Of a stretch of 64,000 nucleotides of DNA, positions 10,759-21,172 are shown piece by piece. The position numbers and the translations under genes are program-made. The stretch's first letter is position 1, and each line of letters opens with the position of its first letter. Under the pieces are notes generated by a model, which ran no database searches, had not been told where the DNA came from, and saw only the letters and a list, made by a program, of their open reading frames with translations. Source of the stretch: Mucor racemosus (Eukaryota > Mucoromycota > Mucoromycetes > Mucorales > Mucoraceae); NCBI GenBank assembly GCA_027405735.1, contig JAPEHQ010000002.1, positions 2,926,501-2,990,500 of the forward strand, given 5' to 3'.

Positions 10759-11419
10759 ATATTTTATAAAAAAAAAACAAAAAGAAAAAGAGAATATCAC
10801 ATAATCAATTAGATGTTTGAATAGCACGTTTTTTTTTTTTTTTTTTTTCCAGAGATTTCGGACTGTTTTATAGGCCAATCATACCTGTATATCGCCAAGG
10901 CTTTGTAGAAATGCCGAGAATTACATTAAGTTTTAGCCATCTTTTGTATAACAACATGGAACTTGTGATGCAAAAGGCTGTCGCCTTGCTTTGCTTTAGC
11001 ATTGATAGTTATATGTGTGTTAAATCATTTTAAGTAGTAGAGATACTCGAATAATCTTATTCCGAGAAAATTATATTGAGAGAGAGAAAACGTTTATGCA
11101 GGATTCCATCTGAGTTGCCCAGACCTAATTTCAAAAAGAGCAGTTTTGTGGTAGCAACTGGAGTTCATTACCATGCTGGCTAGGAAACGACGGTACAAAT
11201 CCCTACCTCATTAGCGTACTTTCTTGGAGCTCTGTTGTTGCTTTGTAAGAAAGTAGTCAGCCTCCTCCTACAACAACAAACCTTAACTAAATTGATCACC
11301 AGCCGTTCAGTTGATATTTTGCTTGATAACTATTAAGAACTATAGCTATTTACATATATTCGAGAAGCTGGGATAATATATTGCCTGAATGACTTTTATT
11401 TCAATAGCATGAGCAAAAT
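10759..11419. other. Gene-free spacer
   Basis: The 5' flank of the TMEM230 gene, including a T(18) run at about 10830-10848. I see no gene or recognised element. Confidence 0.4.
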
Positions 11420-12720
11420 TCTATCAAAAAAATACATCTTGTATTGTTCTGTGGTAATCTATAGTTGACGAGCCATAGACTTGCTGTAGCACCATCTTCT
11501 TAGGAAAGCTACGCTTTATAACTTTAAATGAATTTTGGTAAATCTCTGTAGGTACCTTATCCACTACTCGAGTAAAATTAAATGTTCAAAAAATTGAATT
11601 TTCATAGTTTTCAATCTTCAAAATCGGAGCGTGCCCTCTTTTCTATAACCTCTTGCAAAACACTTTTAGTATACAACACCCTAGACATTACTAAACAGAT
11701 ATGAATTATTCGCATTATGCTACATGTTACCTATTCCTACAATTATTTTATATCTCACGAAAGTCTCAAAACGCGTAAAATTCACAGCCAGTAGTGTTTT
11801 CTTAAAAACTGGGTCTCACTTTTCATCTCTGCTCTACTTTTTTTTCCCACTAAATAACACCAGAAAAAAATTATATCCCAATGTACCTGAGATAATCAGT
11901 TTTGATCTAAAAACAAGTATCCAGAAATATCCTATTTTTTGCAGTTGGTATAACTTTTTCAATGCTAATGTTTCAGATTGTTACGCGTATTTCACTGCTA
12001 AAAATCAAAAATTAAAAGCTTTATATCTCTAGAAATAATTAAGTTATACTAACGTCTTCTAATAATAAAACTTACTTTTTTTGAAGTGTTCTATAACATA
12101 TTTTAATATAAAAAAATTCTGAGCACTTTTATTTTTTTTTCATTTTTTTGACATTTCTATAGTAGATTTCAAAATATTCGTTAAATTGAGCAATGCTTTT
12201 TTTTACATTCATGTCACCAATCTCGTTGAGCTCTTCCGGATCCAATTTAGTTTTTTTAAAAATATTGATTTTTCGTGGAGATATCCTCAAAAATATGTAT
12301 AAAAGAATATTTTCGTTTCTAGCTTCAATTTTCCCCTTATATACCCTCGTCCAAAATTCTGAAGTTGAAAAAAAATTGACAAAAATCTTGTTTTCTCCAT
12401 GGAAAATGCAGCTAGAAAATTTAGCAATGGCTCGATCGATAGATAATTTTACGGCACATTATCTCCGTAACTTATATATAAAATACACTTATAAAAAGTG
12501 TTGTATATCTTCAAAAAACCTCTAAAATTTCAATTGAATTTTGCGCAAAACTTTACGTGAAACATTTTTTTAAATTTTATTTTGATGGATGCAGAATTTA
12601 AAACTATACAAAAACTATTTAATACTCTAGGTCGACTTACTTTGCAGTTTATGAGCCATTAGACGATTCTGTTTTTTTTAATCATTTTTGACCATTTTTT
12701 CCAATTATTTTTGGAAGCCC
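11420..12720 (+). repeat. Dispersed repeat family D, copy 1 (about 1.3 kb)
   Basis: Contains the block ACTGGGTCTCACTTTTCATC near 11810 and a TCGATCGATAGATAATTTTA block near 12430. An inverted copy lies at about 37090-38060, and fragments at 48590-49014 and 63690-64000. Reading frames of 102 and 110 codons at 11724 and 12193 are low-complexity and not conserved between copies, so I treat the family as non-coding. Ends and superfamily are unclear. Confidence 0.65.
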
Positions 12721-13226
12721 GTTACTATAGAGGTTAAGCTGTGATATAAACTATTATTTTGATTATATCGACGAAAAGTCAATATTTTTCGCTAAAACAA
12801 AAAATACAGGGTAGCTTAGAGTTGGACCTATCTTGTGAATACAAAAAATCAATACCTCATCAATTTAAATGCTCATATTTTTAATAATTAATTTTAGGTC
12901 AATCAGGGTCAATTTTAGTTAATGCTTGGCATTGCACTTATATTCTGGTATTAATATTTCTATTTCCCGAGATATATCAATGGTCTATAGAGTGGCAATA
13001 CATCTTCTTTAAAAAATTTACGTAATTCGACTCGATATTGGGCGAAAACATTTGAAAACCATTTAAAAACCATCTGAAACCTACTTTTTACGTACAACCG
13101 GAAAAAATTTGCAAAAAAACCCTGATCTCAGCAAATTTCGATCCTGATAACTACTTCCAACTTTGCATGAAGATAGGAACAATAAATCTTTGACATGCTG
13201 ATCTCAAAGAGTAACTTCCACAACTT
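12721..13226. other. Gene-free spacer
   Basis: A+T-rich sequence between two repeats; no gene or recognised element seen. Confidence 0.4.
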
Positions 13227-13766
13227 TGTTGTATTCCACCTACTAGTATCATACGTTATCACCTTCTACAGTATCAATACATCTTACAATCTATTGACTA
13301 CGACATGTATTGAAGTGCAAGCCTTGATATCGGATATAAGAAACTCCTAGCGTATCAAGTTTAATCCAGTAATTACCAAGAACGCTTTGACCTCAATTAT
13401 GATACCATATTATTTTATCCCAGAGGTTAATCAATCAAGTAGTTATCAAATCAACATCCAAGCACATTTAGCATCGCATTGAAACAAGGCAATTCACAAG
13501 CTCCTTAAGAACGGTTAAATTATGACTGATCCGTTTCAATCCATAGTTTACTGTCAAACAGATCTAATGATTCAATAGTGCCTTAAATTACAATCTCAGG
13601 ATCTCAATAATGTCAAATCAATATAAAAGATCATACTTTTATATCTAAATAAACGATATCTTGTTTTTATTATACAGTTGATTGAAGAACTGATTCATTA
13701 CTCATTCTCTTTTAATTGTATTCTTTTTTAAGTATTATTCTTCATCAAATTCGAAAATATACGACA
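13227..13766 (+). repeat. LTR-like repeat, copy 2 (540 bp)
   Basis: Matches 2554-3087 end to end (TGTTG start, CGACA end; AATAAACGATATCTTG block near 13648). No target duplication is seen at its edges. Confidence 0.55.
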
Positions 13767-14237
13767 AGGCTAGACCTTTTGCAGTTCTGCGGATCAGCGT
13801 TAAAGGAACCTGCCATTGCAACGGAAGGCCATTTGGATTCATATTCGTTGAGAAGAACTGATGGGCTTGCTGATCTTAGTAGATGTAAGTAGTAGGTAAC
13901 CAATTTGTTGCTCGAACTGGCTGAACGTACAATGACCCATGGATGCTGGTAGTATTGGTAGCAAGCCGGGTTTTGCCAGCCAAACTTACTAGTATGCATA
14001 TTATATGCATTAATGAAAAAGGAAAAATTGCTGGACATATGCAAAACTTACTAAGTTAAGAAAAAAAAAGGGGGGATCATATTCGATGAGAATCATGGGT
14101 CATGTAATGATCTGTAATTTTGGACTAACAACAAAGGTGGATAATATGCTTATAGATATTATTCTTGCTATTATAAATTGGTGGTCACTGGATTGATGAA
14201 GGTTGGTGTTCTTATTTGTAAATTAGATATTTATTAG
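13767..14237. other. Spacer with fragments of dispersed repeats
   Basis: 13800-13860 is an inverted match to the 57035 repeat (ATTCATATTCG block). About 13965-13995 matches the core of the 70-bp foldback family. About 14130-14237 matches sequence near 26290-26480 on the other strand. No gene seen. Confidence 0.45.
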
Positions 14238-14962
14238 TGCAGTGGAATTACATACTAAAAACGCTTGATAAAATAAAACAACCTAAATTTCAAGTGTCGC
14301 TCATAAAATATGATGCCACTTGAAATGTGAACAACGATAATAAACAAACGCTTCAATTGAACACAATAACAAACGCATGCTAAAAATATGAAATACCCTT
14401 TTTGAACCATACATGTCGTGTAGATTATAGCACCCTTGATCACGGCGCAATCAATTACACAAATGACATATATATCAAAACAGGATTCTATCCAAATCAA
14501 TAATGATAATAAACAAAGATATCAATTTAGTCAACTACTCATCTATATCGTAGTTGCACTATCAATATAAATAAGATTCAAGCATATAAAAACTACCCCT
14601 TAAAAATCAAGGTTACATAAAATAGATATAACAGAAATAAACAAAAACAACCATTTCCCAAAAGGTCGATATTGTCACACTTAACATACAATCCCTTATG
14701 GTCAATGCTCTATACAATTTACCCCTTAAAATATCAAATCAATAACAATGTACTCAAAACTGGAAGATTACTAAATATACATCCATTCAAGTCTGATGGT
14801 ATCCAAGTTCTCCAAATCACTATAAATACCCTCATACTTTTCAATTATTTTAACTCTTCAGAAATCTTTTGTAATAAAAACTTTAGCTGATTATAATTGT
14901 ATTTCTACTGCTTTTATTTTTTTATTTTTTTATTTTAGTAAATCACATCGTAATTTACTGCA
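14238..14962. mobile_element. 725-bp TGCA-ended MITE with 5-bp target duplication
   Basis: Ends are inverted repeats: TGCAGTGGAATTACAT at the left, and the complement of the right end reads TGCAGTAAATTACGAT. The flanks duplicate ATTAG (14233-14237 and 14963-14967). The homologous sequence near 26280 lacks the insert and has one copy of the target, so it is an empty site. A truncated relative lies at 56626-57014 on the other strand. No transposase is encoded. Confidence 0.75.
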
Positions 14963-15144
14963 ATTAGTGAATAAATAAAAGTAAAGGGAGTGTAACAAGA
15001 CAGATAAATCTACAAGGGATCATGTAATGCTTTCCTTGTAGTATTTATATAAGGAATGGGGCAAGGTTTTGCATGAATGAACTGAAATGTTTGACTCATT
15101 ACAGGTCGTCATTGGAGATTTTCTTTTGAAATTCGTATCCTGAT

Positions 15145-15166
15145 GCTAAAGGGCTTCCCCTTTAGC
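15145..15166. other. Perfect 9-bp stem hairpin beside the tRNA-like sequence
   Basis: GCTAAAGGG, loop CTTC, CCCTTTAGC. It sits exactly where the 3' acceptor stem of the adjacent tRNA-like sequence would be. Confidence 0.6.
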
Positions 15167-15243
15167 GGGTTTGAACGCACGAATACGTATGCCGCACTCA
15201 ATCTGCAAAGCATGCGCTACCCATCGAGCTAAACACCCTCCTT
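15164..15243 (-). repeat. tRNA-like sequence (SINE head or tRNA pseudogene)
   Basis: On the minus strand it reads TAGCTCGATGG (an A-box match), then GCGCATGCTTTGCAG, then GCGTTCAAACCCGC (a B-box match). This resembles a tRNA-Ala(TGC)-type D and T arm. The acceptor stem does not close: the 3' side is replaced by a separate hairpin. A working tRNA is therefore unlikely; a tRNA-derived SINE head or a decayed tRNA gene fits better. The surrounding 14968-15110 is repeated near 26130-26290, but that copy appears to lack the tRNA-like part. Confidence 0.5.
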
Positions 15244-16230
15244 AGGTCTATAATTTTAATCCCCGTTCTTGTGAATATGCATTTGTCAGTTTTTCGTTTT
15301 CATTATTTTGGGAAATGTAGCAAATAAAGTTGTATTTTTCTTTTTGGAAATAATACTAGAGCTTTCTAGAAATTGGCAGTAGACATCATCTGGAAAAAAT
15401 GCCAATTTTTGATGGAGATATAAACAAAACTCAATGTCAGTACATTAATATTATGCTGTATAACACAAAAATTAAATATGGATAAATGTTATTGAGCAAT
15501 ATTTGCCAAAATGGGAGTTAGTATAACATGAGCTACAGCGAACAGAAAAAACTCAAGTGACATTCAACAGATGCAGTTGCATTTGGAAATTCAATTTTTA
15601 GGAGTTGAAACACCTAGAGTTATACAGCAAAACCAAATTACGCATTATTCATCAAACCAAAGACAGACAACAACTTTCCAATCCACCAGTGTTAAATGCA
15701 GATGTCAATTGTATAATCTCTACCAACAATGCGAAATAGTAATATGATATACTGTATGAATCAATAAGTTTGACAATTATAATCAATGGTAATGATAATA
15801 ATAACAATAGGATCAAGTTTTTAAAGTAATAACAAAAAGCTACCAAAAGTATACTAGTAAATTGTAATTTATTACACTATCGTTCAACATGACCGAATAT
15901 TATTGAATCAGAGAAAATAAAACTAGTAAAAAAACTGATAATCAATGTAAAACGAGGTCAAGATTGATAAAAGGTGCATTCATTGTGTGGTGGAAATCGC
16001 GACATTTTGATGGATAGAAATTAGAGGACCAAGATGTTGCGTTTGCTTCAGGATTTTCAAAAGGATTCAAAAGCATTTTTTATTAAACTCAACAAGATAT
16101 TGAATACTTACCATATGCGATCAGTATTATTTTGTCTTTTATTTAATTGTTGTATTATTAAAAATCAAGCTTTTCATAGCTTATAACAATGACAATGGGA
16201 TGTTTCTGATTTTAGATTGACACTTATCAT
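15244..16230. other. Gene-free spacer with a repeat
   Basis: About 15955-16230 matches 53045-53330 on the opposite strand (shared AATGGGATGTTT.TGATTTTA end). No gene seen in 15244-15950. Confidence 0.45.
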
Positions 16231-16527
16231 AAGGCTTGTCTATTACCTTGTGCATTTATTTCAAACTCAACTTATCTTGTCCACTTTCTTTTCGAATATT
16301 TTCCCTCTGCTACTTGTTTATTAATTTTCGCTTTTCTATTAATTGCTAAGCTCAATCGCCTTGTCGATCTCACAACAGCTATGGTACTAATCACACGTGG
16401 TGAACAAGCCATTTGCATGTTCTACCATCAGCCATACAACAAGCAAAAAGCTGAAGAATTACTGAAAGCGATCGAGAACATACACACTGAAATCTGCTAC
16501 AGAGACGATCCTACGAAACCATTTTTG
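16231..16527 (+). pseudogene. Truncated inverted copy of the recombinase-like gene's first exon
   Basis: Near-identical, on the opposite strand, to about 18020-18300. The translation includes LITRGEQAICMFYHQPYNK in both. It runs out at 16527 into unrelated sequence, giving only a partial frame (the open stretch continues to about 16605 by chance). A possible splice acceptor precedes it (TTTTAG at about 16215). With the parent copy it forms a 290-bp inverted repeat around a 1.5-kb centre. Confidence 0.6.
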
Positions 16528-17142
16528 TGCTCAACTAAAAGTATAAATACTTTTGAATACCATCGGCATCCTTCTTTACTGAAAAAGGATTTAAATGTGA
16601 ATTAGTCACTCTAATTTACTTAGTTTTATTTCAATGCCTAATGGCATAAAATTGTTTTGAATAAACTCTTTAATAATAAATAAAGAAAATCATTATTTTA
16701 ATGATCTTTGAAATAAGGTATTGTTTCTTCATTTAAACTCTTGAAGCTTGTTTTGATCGTTTAAAAGCTCATCAGAATTATAAACATGTATCGAATTAGT
16801 GTGTGGGAGTTTGCCGACAATTAGCTTGACAATATTTGGGTTGTTCCTAATACAAATAGTTAGTAATGAGCTTTATATGATGTTATTTTTATATTTTGAG
16901 CTTTTACCTTAAAAATTGTCCCAAATCTTTACCATTTGTTGTTAACCCTGCAAAGTCAATTACTACAATGCATACCTTATCCCTGGTACGAATATATGCC
17001 AACAGATCTAGTGAATCGAAATGTAATATGGTTATAATAAGTAATAAAAAAAATCTCCTTTTTCTCACCTTGCATGTCTCCATCTGCAGTTATCTTTGAC
17101 AACATATCATCAGTATTCTTTTTTAAGTCTCTAGCAAGCAAA

Positions 17143-17290
17143 CACTATGAAGAAAAAATCCCTTAATTCTCTTAATTGTGCCACATTAAGGAAAATAAGA
17201 CAAAATCTAAAAAAAATAAGCAGTGAAAATTTTCTTATTTTCCTTAATGTGGCACAATTAAGAGAATTAAGAGGTTTTTTCTTCATAGTG
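17143..17290. mobile_element. 148-bp foldback MITE inserted in an exon
   Basis: The two halves are near-perfect inverted repeats of about 60 bp, beginning CACTATGAAGAAAAAA and ending with its complement. They flank a short AT-rich centre. The flanks carry AAA on both sides, consistent with a 3-bp target duplication. It lies within exon 3 of the recombinase-like ORF and shifts its frame. Confidence 0.75.
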
Positions 17291-18284
17291 AAAGGTTGAT
17301 TTGCGTCACAGGAAGCACTTGCAAACACTTTTGTTACAAGGGATCTTTCCTTGAGATTTGTGCTCATTTGGTTTAACAGGCGAATGCGTGTACTATCGTC
17401 TTTTTCACCGGTTGACTTTCTTATATATCCAATAATTTCATGTCCATTTTCTTTAAGGTTTCTGATGCTTTCTTGGTGCCGAGGTAATGTTTCAACAACA
17501 TCTTTAATAATAGACTCTAAGAAATAGATTAGTTATGGAAACGATAACAGTTTCCGTATATTATATCTTACCGATGTATTGATCCTTTACTACATACAGA
17601 ATACGAGTTGAAATTTTGCGGTTGAGTTCATCTTGCTTTCTTTTAATTGTGGCTTTCATTAGCTCCAGCTTTCTCGCTCCACACCATTTACTTAAGCCTT
17701 GTGCGTTCATGTCGTTTAAAATATTTGGATGCTTCCACACTATGCTAAGAGTGTCATTCATACTTAAGCTTCTGCAAACATAAATCTCTTCATTCTTTGG
17801 ATCCGACGGTAACATTGTAATATTTAAGAAACTGATCAATTGTGCAGGGGAAACTAAAGAAAAACAGTATGAGCACTTATGTCACTGAACATAAAAAATG
17901 TAACAACTAACCAATTTCTCTTTTGTTAATTTGCCTGACATCAGTTGCTTCAATTTCATTCATGTATGTGTGGTTGTTTATGGGGTCCATGAATACGCTA
18001 TTTTTATATAGCAAAAATGGTTTTGTAGGATCGTCTCTGTAGCAGATTTCAGTGTGTATGTTCTCGATTGCTTTCAGTAATTCTTCAGCTTTTTGCTTGT
18101 TGTATGGCTGATGGTAGAACATGCAAATGGCTTGTTCACCACGTGTGATTAGTACTATAGCTGTTGCGAGATCGACAAGGCGATTGAGCTTAGCAATTAA
18201 TAGAAAATTGAAAATTAATAAACAAGCAGCAGAGGGAAAATATTCGAAAAGAAAGTGGACGAGATAAGTTGAGTTTGAAATAAA

Positions 18285-18328
18285 TGCACAAGGTAATGGA
18301 CAAGGTAATGGACAAGGTAATGGACAAG
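18285..18328. repeat. 12-bp tandem repeat, about 3.7 units
   Basis: Unit CAAGGTAATGGA, repeated next to the left end of the Tc1 element. In the truncated copy at 16231 the same place has a single unit. Confidence 0.85.
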
Positions 18329-18330
18329 TA

Positions 18331-20008
18331 CAGGATTTTAGTCTTAATTGGTACACTTTAGAAATTGGGAAGAATGATTTTTTTTTTTGGTACAAAGTAA
18401 ATTTTTATTTTGGATAAAATACTTTAGAAAAGATAACATTAAAGTGATAACATTTACCTTAGGCCTAGTTCTTTATTAATGCACCTATCCCAGAAGGTTT
18501 CAGCATGTTTAACCCAACCTTGGCAGTCTTTAACAGTAACTGATCCGCAAGCTGCAGGAAGGCGAGATGTCAAAGTATCTGCTTCATCAAGTGGGTTTCT
18601 CTTGATATTGCTCTTTATTTTTGACCAGCATTCTTCGATTGGGTTCAAAAAAGGAGAGTAAGGAGGCATGAACAAAGGTTTATACCCTCTCTTATTAATA
18701 GCATCAACAACAAATGCAGAATGATGAATTCTGCAGTTATCCATTACTATGGACAATCCTTTTTTGTCGTGCTTATCAAGTGTGTCCATCACTGTTTCCA
18801 TAAATTTGGCAATATGGTAAGCCGTGGTTCCCTTTTTTAAAGGCTTTTTCTTTTCAGGATCTTTTGCTTTTCTTTTTTTGCTGGTAGGGTTTGCATACTC
18901 TTGTTCCAGCTTTTCTGCGTCACCCTTTGTTAAAGGCTCAACTTTGGAAAAATTGACCGTTCCAAAATATGCGATGCATCCAACAATACTGATGCTAGCA
19001 CCTCTTTGTTTGTAAACAGTGACATTTGCTGGCTCTCCTACTTTAGACCAGGCTCGGCCTCTTATCATGTGGGTATTAAACCCAGCTTCATCTACGAATA
19101 CGCAATTCTTTTGAAAGTCGACGCCTATTTTCTTCCATTTACTTACCACCTCATAACGAAGGCGAAGTGTCCTTTCAACGTCCCTTTCTTCATTGTATAA
19201 AGATGCCATTTTCAAGGAAAAAGTACACTCTATTGTTACATGCTTCCACAGAGAAGGGATTGAGATATTTTCAATATCAGGAAATTGCTTAAGAAGGGCG
19301 TCTTTGGTTAATCCCATTGTGGAGGATCGGTGGTTGTCAAGGTACTGAATCAAAAAATGGATATGCTGAGGGAAAAGCTTTTGTTTCGTGCCTCTGTTTT
19401 TGGCTTTTGAAGCAAAACCAGGCAATACACTACCGTTGCTATCGTTGAATTCCTTGAGCAGCCTGTAAGCACTTTGTGGTGAAATACCACAACGTACTGC
19501 CGCTCTAGGTACAGTAGTGCCTTCGTCTTGCATTATTTTTACGAACATGCGTACTTGCTCGGACGTATACTTCTTGTACTTTTTGCTACCGTTGTCAATA
19601 GATACAATTTTCAAGTTTTCCGTAAGTGAGTCGATCTCCATGGTTGAGTCCACTTTGGGTATTTCGGTACCTGAATCGAAGTCAATTATCTTTTAGATGT
19701 CGCCGTATTGATAGGCGACATCTTCCATCTGTTCTTCAGACTCATCAACAATAATATAATAGTCGCTTGGAGGTATATAGCTAATATAGTCCATGCTAAT
19801 TTCTAGAAGATTTGGTACAAAAAAAAAGCAAACGTATAAAAATCTTGTCATTTAATACCAAAAAAAAAGTAACCCGCCCCAATTTCTATTTTCAAATCAT
19901 ACCTAAAAAAAAAAAGAGTGTGCCAAAAAAAAAAATGAAGTGTATCAAATTTATTCTGAAGTCGTACCAAAAAAAAAATCAACCGTACCAATTAAGACTA
20001 AAATCCTG
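18331..20008 (-). mobile_element. Tc1/mariner transposon, 1678 bp
   Basis: Perfect 24-bp terminal inverted repeats start CAGGATTTTAGTCTTAAT. The insertion is flanked by TA on both sides (18329-18330 and 20009-20010), the Tc1/mariner target. One DDE transposase is encoded on the minus strand. Both ends carry subterminal copies of GTACC followed by an A run (complement: T run then GGTAC), at least five on the right side between 19812 and 19990. These are candidate transposase-binding sites. Identical ends suggest a recent insertion. Its right flank is repeat copy A; its left flank is the recombinase-like ORF. Confidence 0.85.
18454..19641 (-). CDS. Tc1/mariner DDE transposase
   Basis: Cuts and pastes the surrounding element. 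Start ATG at 19641 is chosen, giving 395 aa. An upstream in-frame GTG at 19653 is unlikely. The N-terminal helix-turn-helix region (about 20-130) includes VPRAAVRCGISPQSAYRLL. The DDE catalytic core has Asp in VFVDEAGFNTH, Asp in SIVMDNCRIHHS, and Glu in PPYSPFLNPIEE, spaced DD34E. The frame also extends upstream to an ATG at 19794, starting MDYISYIPPSDYY and interrupted by one TAA at 19693-19695. The original protein may have been about 50 residues longer and be slightly truncated here. The catalytic part is complete. Confidence 0.85.
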   Translation of the reverse strand: MEIDSLTENLKIVSIDNGSKKYKKYTSEQVRMFVKIMQDEGTTVPRAAVRCGISPQSAYRLLKEFNDSNGSVLPGFASKAKNRGTKQKLFPQHIHFLIQYLDNHRSSTMGLTKDALLKQFPDIENISIPSLWKHVTIECTFSLKMASLYNEERDVERTLRLRYEVVSKWKKIGVDFQKNCVFVDEAGFNTHMIRGRAWSKVGEPANVTVYKQRGASISIVGCIAYFGTVNFSKVEPLTKGDAEKLEQEYANPTSKKRKAKDPEKKKPLKKGTTAYHIAKFMETVMDTLDKHDKKGLSIVMDNCRIHHSAFVVDAINKRGYKPLFMPPYSPFLNPIEECWSKIKSNIKRNPLDEADTLTSRLPAACGSVTVKDCQGWVKHAETFWDRCINKELGLR

Positions 20009-20929
20009 TAATATGGTGTTATAATGGAGGTCCAAGCGTTCTTGGTAATTGCTGGATAAACTTAGTACGCTAGAAGTTGTTTCTTATATCCGATATCAAG
20101 ACCTTGCACTTCCATACCTGTCGTTGTCAATATATTGTAAGATGCATTGATACTGTAGAAGGTGATAACATATGGTACTTTGTGGCATAAAACATAGTAT
20201 ATGATTCATATTTTTGTCAATGGTCACTCTTCCAAAAAAAAAAGCCGAACAATCTCCGGAAGCGGCCATCTAATGATATTTCCAAGCTTTAAATTTCTAG
20301 AAAAAATCATCGGACAGCCCGGACGCGGTTGTTTAAATACTCCAAACAGCTATTATAAGATGTAGGTATCGAAATTTCATACAAAAATTAAGGTTCGACT
20401 GTATTGCTATTAATTATTCAAAGGTTTATTTTAAGTAAAACATAAATACAGCCTGCTACAAAAACGTAATTATAAAAAAGCAATGGGAAATACAATTATA
20501 ACTCTTCTAAGTTTATTAAAGGTATAAAGTAAAGCAACGGTTCATCTACTCGATGGATCGTTATGGTATTTATATTAAATGTCTAATTCAAATTACTAAT
20601 GCAGTAATTTGATCTTCTTGGTTTTAAAGCTGATGGGAAAAGGGATCAGCAATTACTAATTCAGGTTATACAATTATCTATAATTGTTGTTTGTGATTTT
20701 AAATTATAGTTAAGTTTCTATATTTCATGATCTTGGTTCTCACACCAGATTCATGTTATTCATTACTAATTCAATTTGATGTGTGAAAGACTGCCAGTAG
20801 TTCACATCACAGCCTACAACATTATTAGACCAATAACGGATTTAACTTGAAAAGTATAAGATGATACAACCGGATTCAAAGAAAGTCCATAAAATTACAA
20901 ATTTAAAGGATTTATATATAAAAGCACTA

Positions 20930-21160
20930 CGGCCGACCTGTGGCGTGCTGCACAAGATGATTTCGTTATGCCCAGGTGGGCTGCACACTATAGCCTGAGC
21001 TGTTGTGCCCCCTGAACATGGTTAAAAATATAACAATATGCACATGGGCACAACAAAAGAAACTGCACACGAGCACAACGCTAACCCTGTATGTGCAGAA
21101 TTATAAATTCTGTCCGTGTGCATAACATTAATCCCATGTGTGCATAATAGTAGAATTGCC
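20930..21160 (-). repeat. TGTGC-rich module, copy 3
   Basis: Reverse-oriented match to 1085-1320 within repeat copy A. Confidence 0.6.
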
Positions 21161-21172
21161 CATAAACATGTC

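Larger units (their letters stand above)
16729..18330 (-). pseudogene. Recombinase-like multi-exon ORF, interrupted by a foldback MITE and a Tc1 element
   Basis: Minus-strand exons join in frame: up to 17912 (5' end lost), 17853-17572, 17516-17069, 17007-16908 and 16846-16729 (stop). Exon 1 encodes LITRGEQAICMFYHQPYNK. Exon 3 encodes GYIRKSTGEKDDSTR, then FASASCDANQP. Exon 4 encodes VVIDFAGLTTNGKDLGQF. The YxRxS followed by DDS..R and FxS.S pattern resembles the N-terminus of serine recombinases, where that Ser is the nucleophile. This is a motif-level guess. A 148-bp MITE splits exon 3; removing it plus one TTT restores the frame. The 5' end was cut by the Tc1 insertion at 18331, and 12-bp repeats precede it. 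Confidence 0.5.

Noticed and set aside
11724..12525. 102- and 110-codon ORFs
   Set aside because: Phe/Ser/Leu-rich low-complexity frames inside dispersed repeat D; not kept open in the inverted copy at 37 kb.
13745..14044. 99-codon minus-strand ORF
   Set aside because: Assembled from fragments of three different dispersed repeats.
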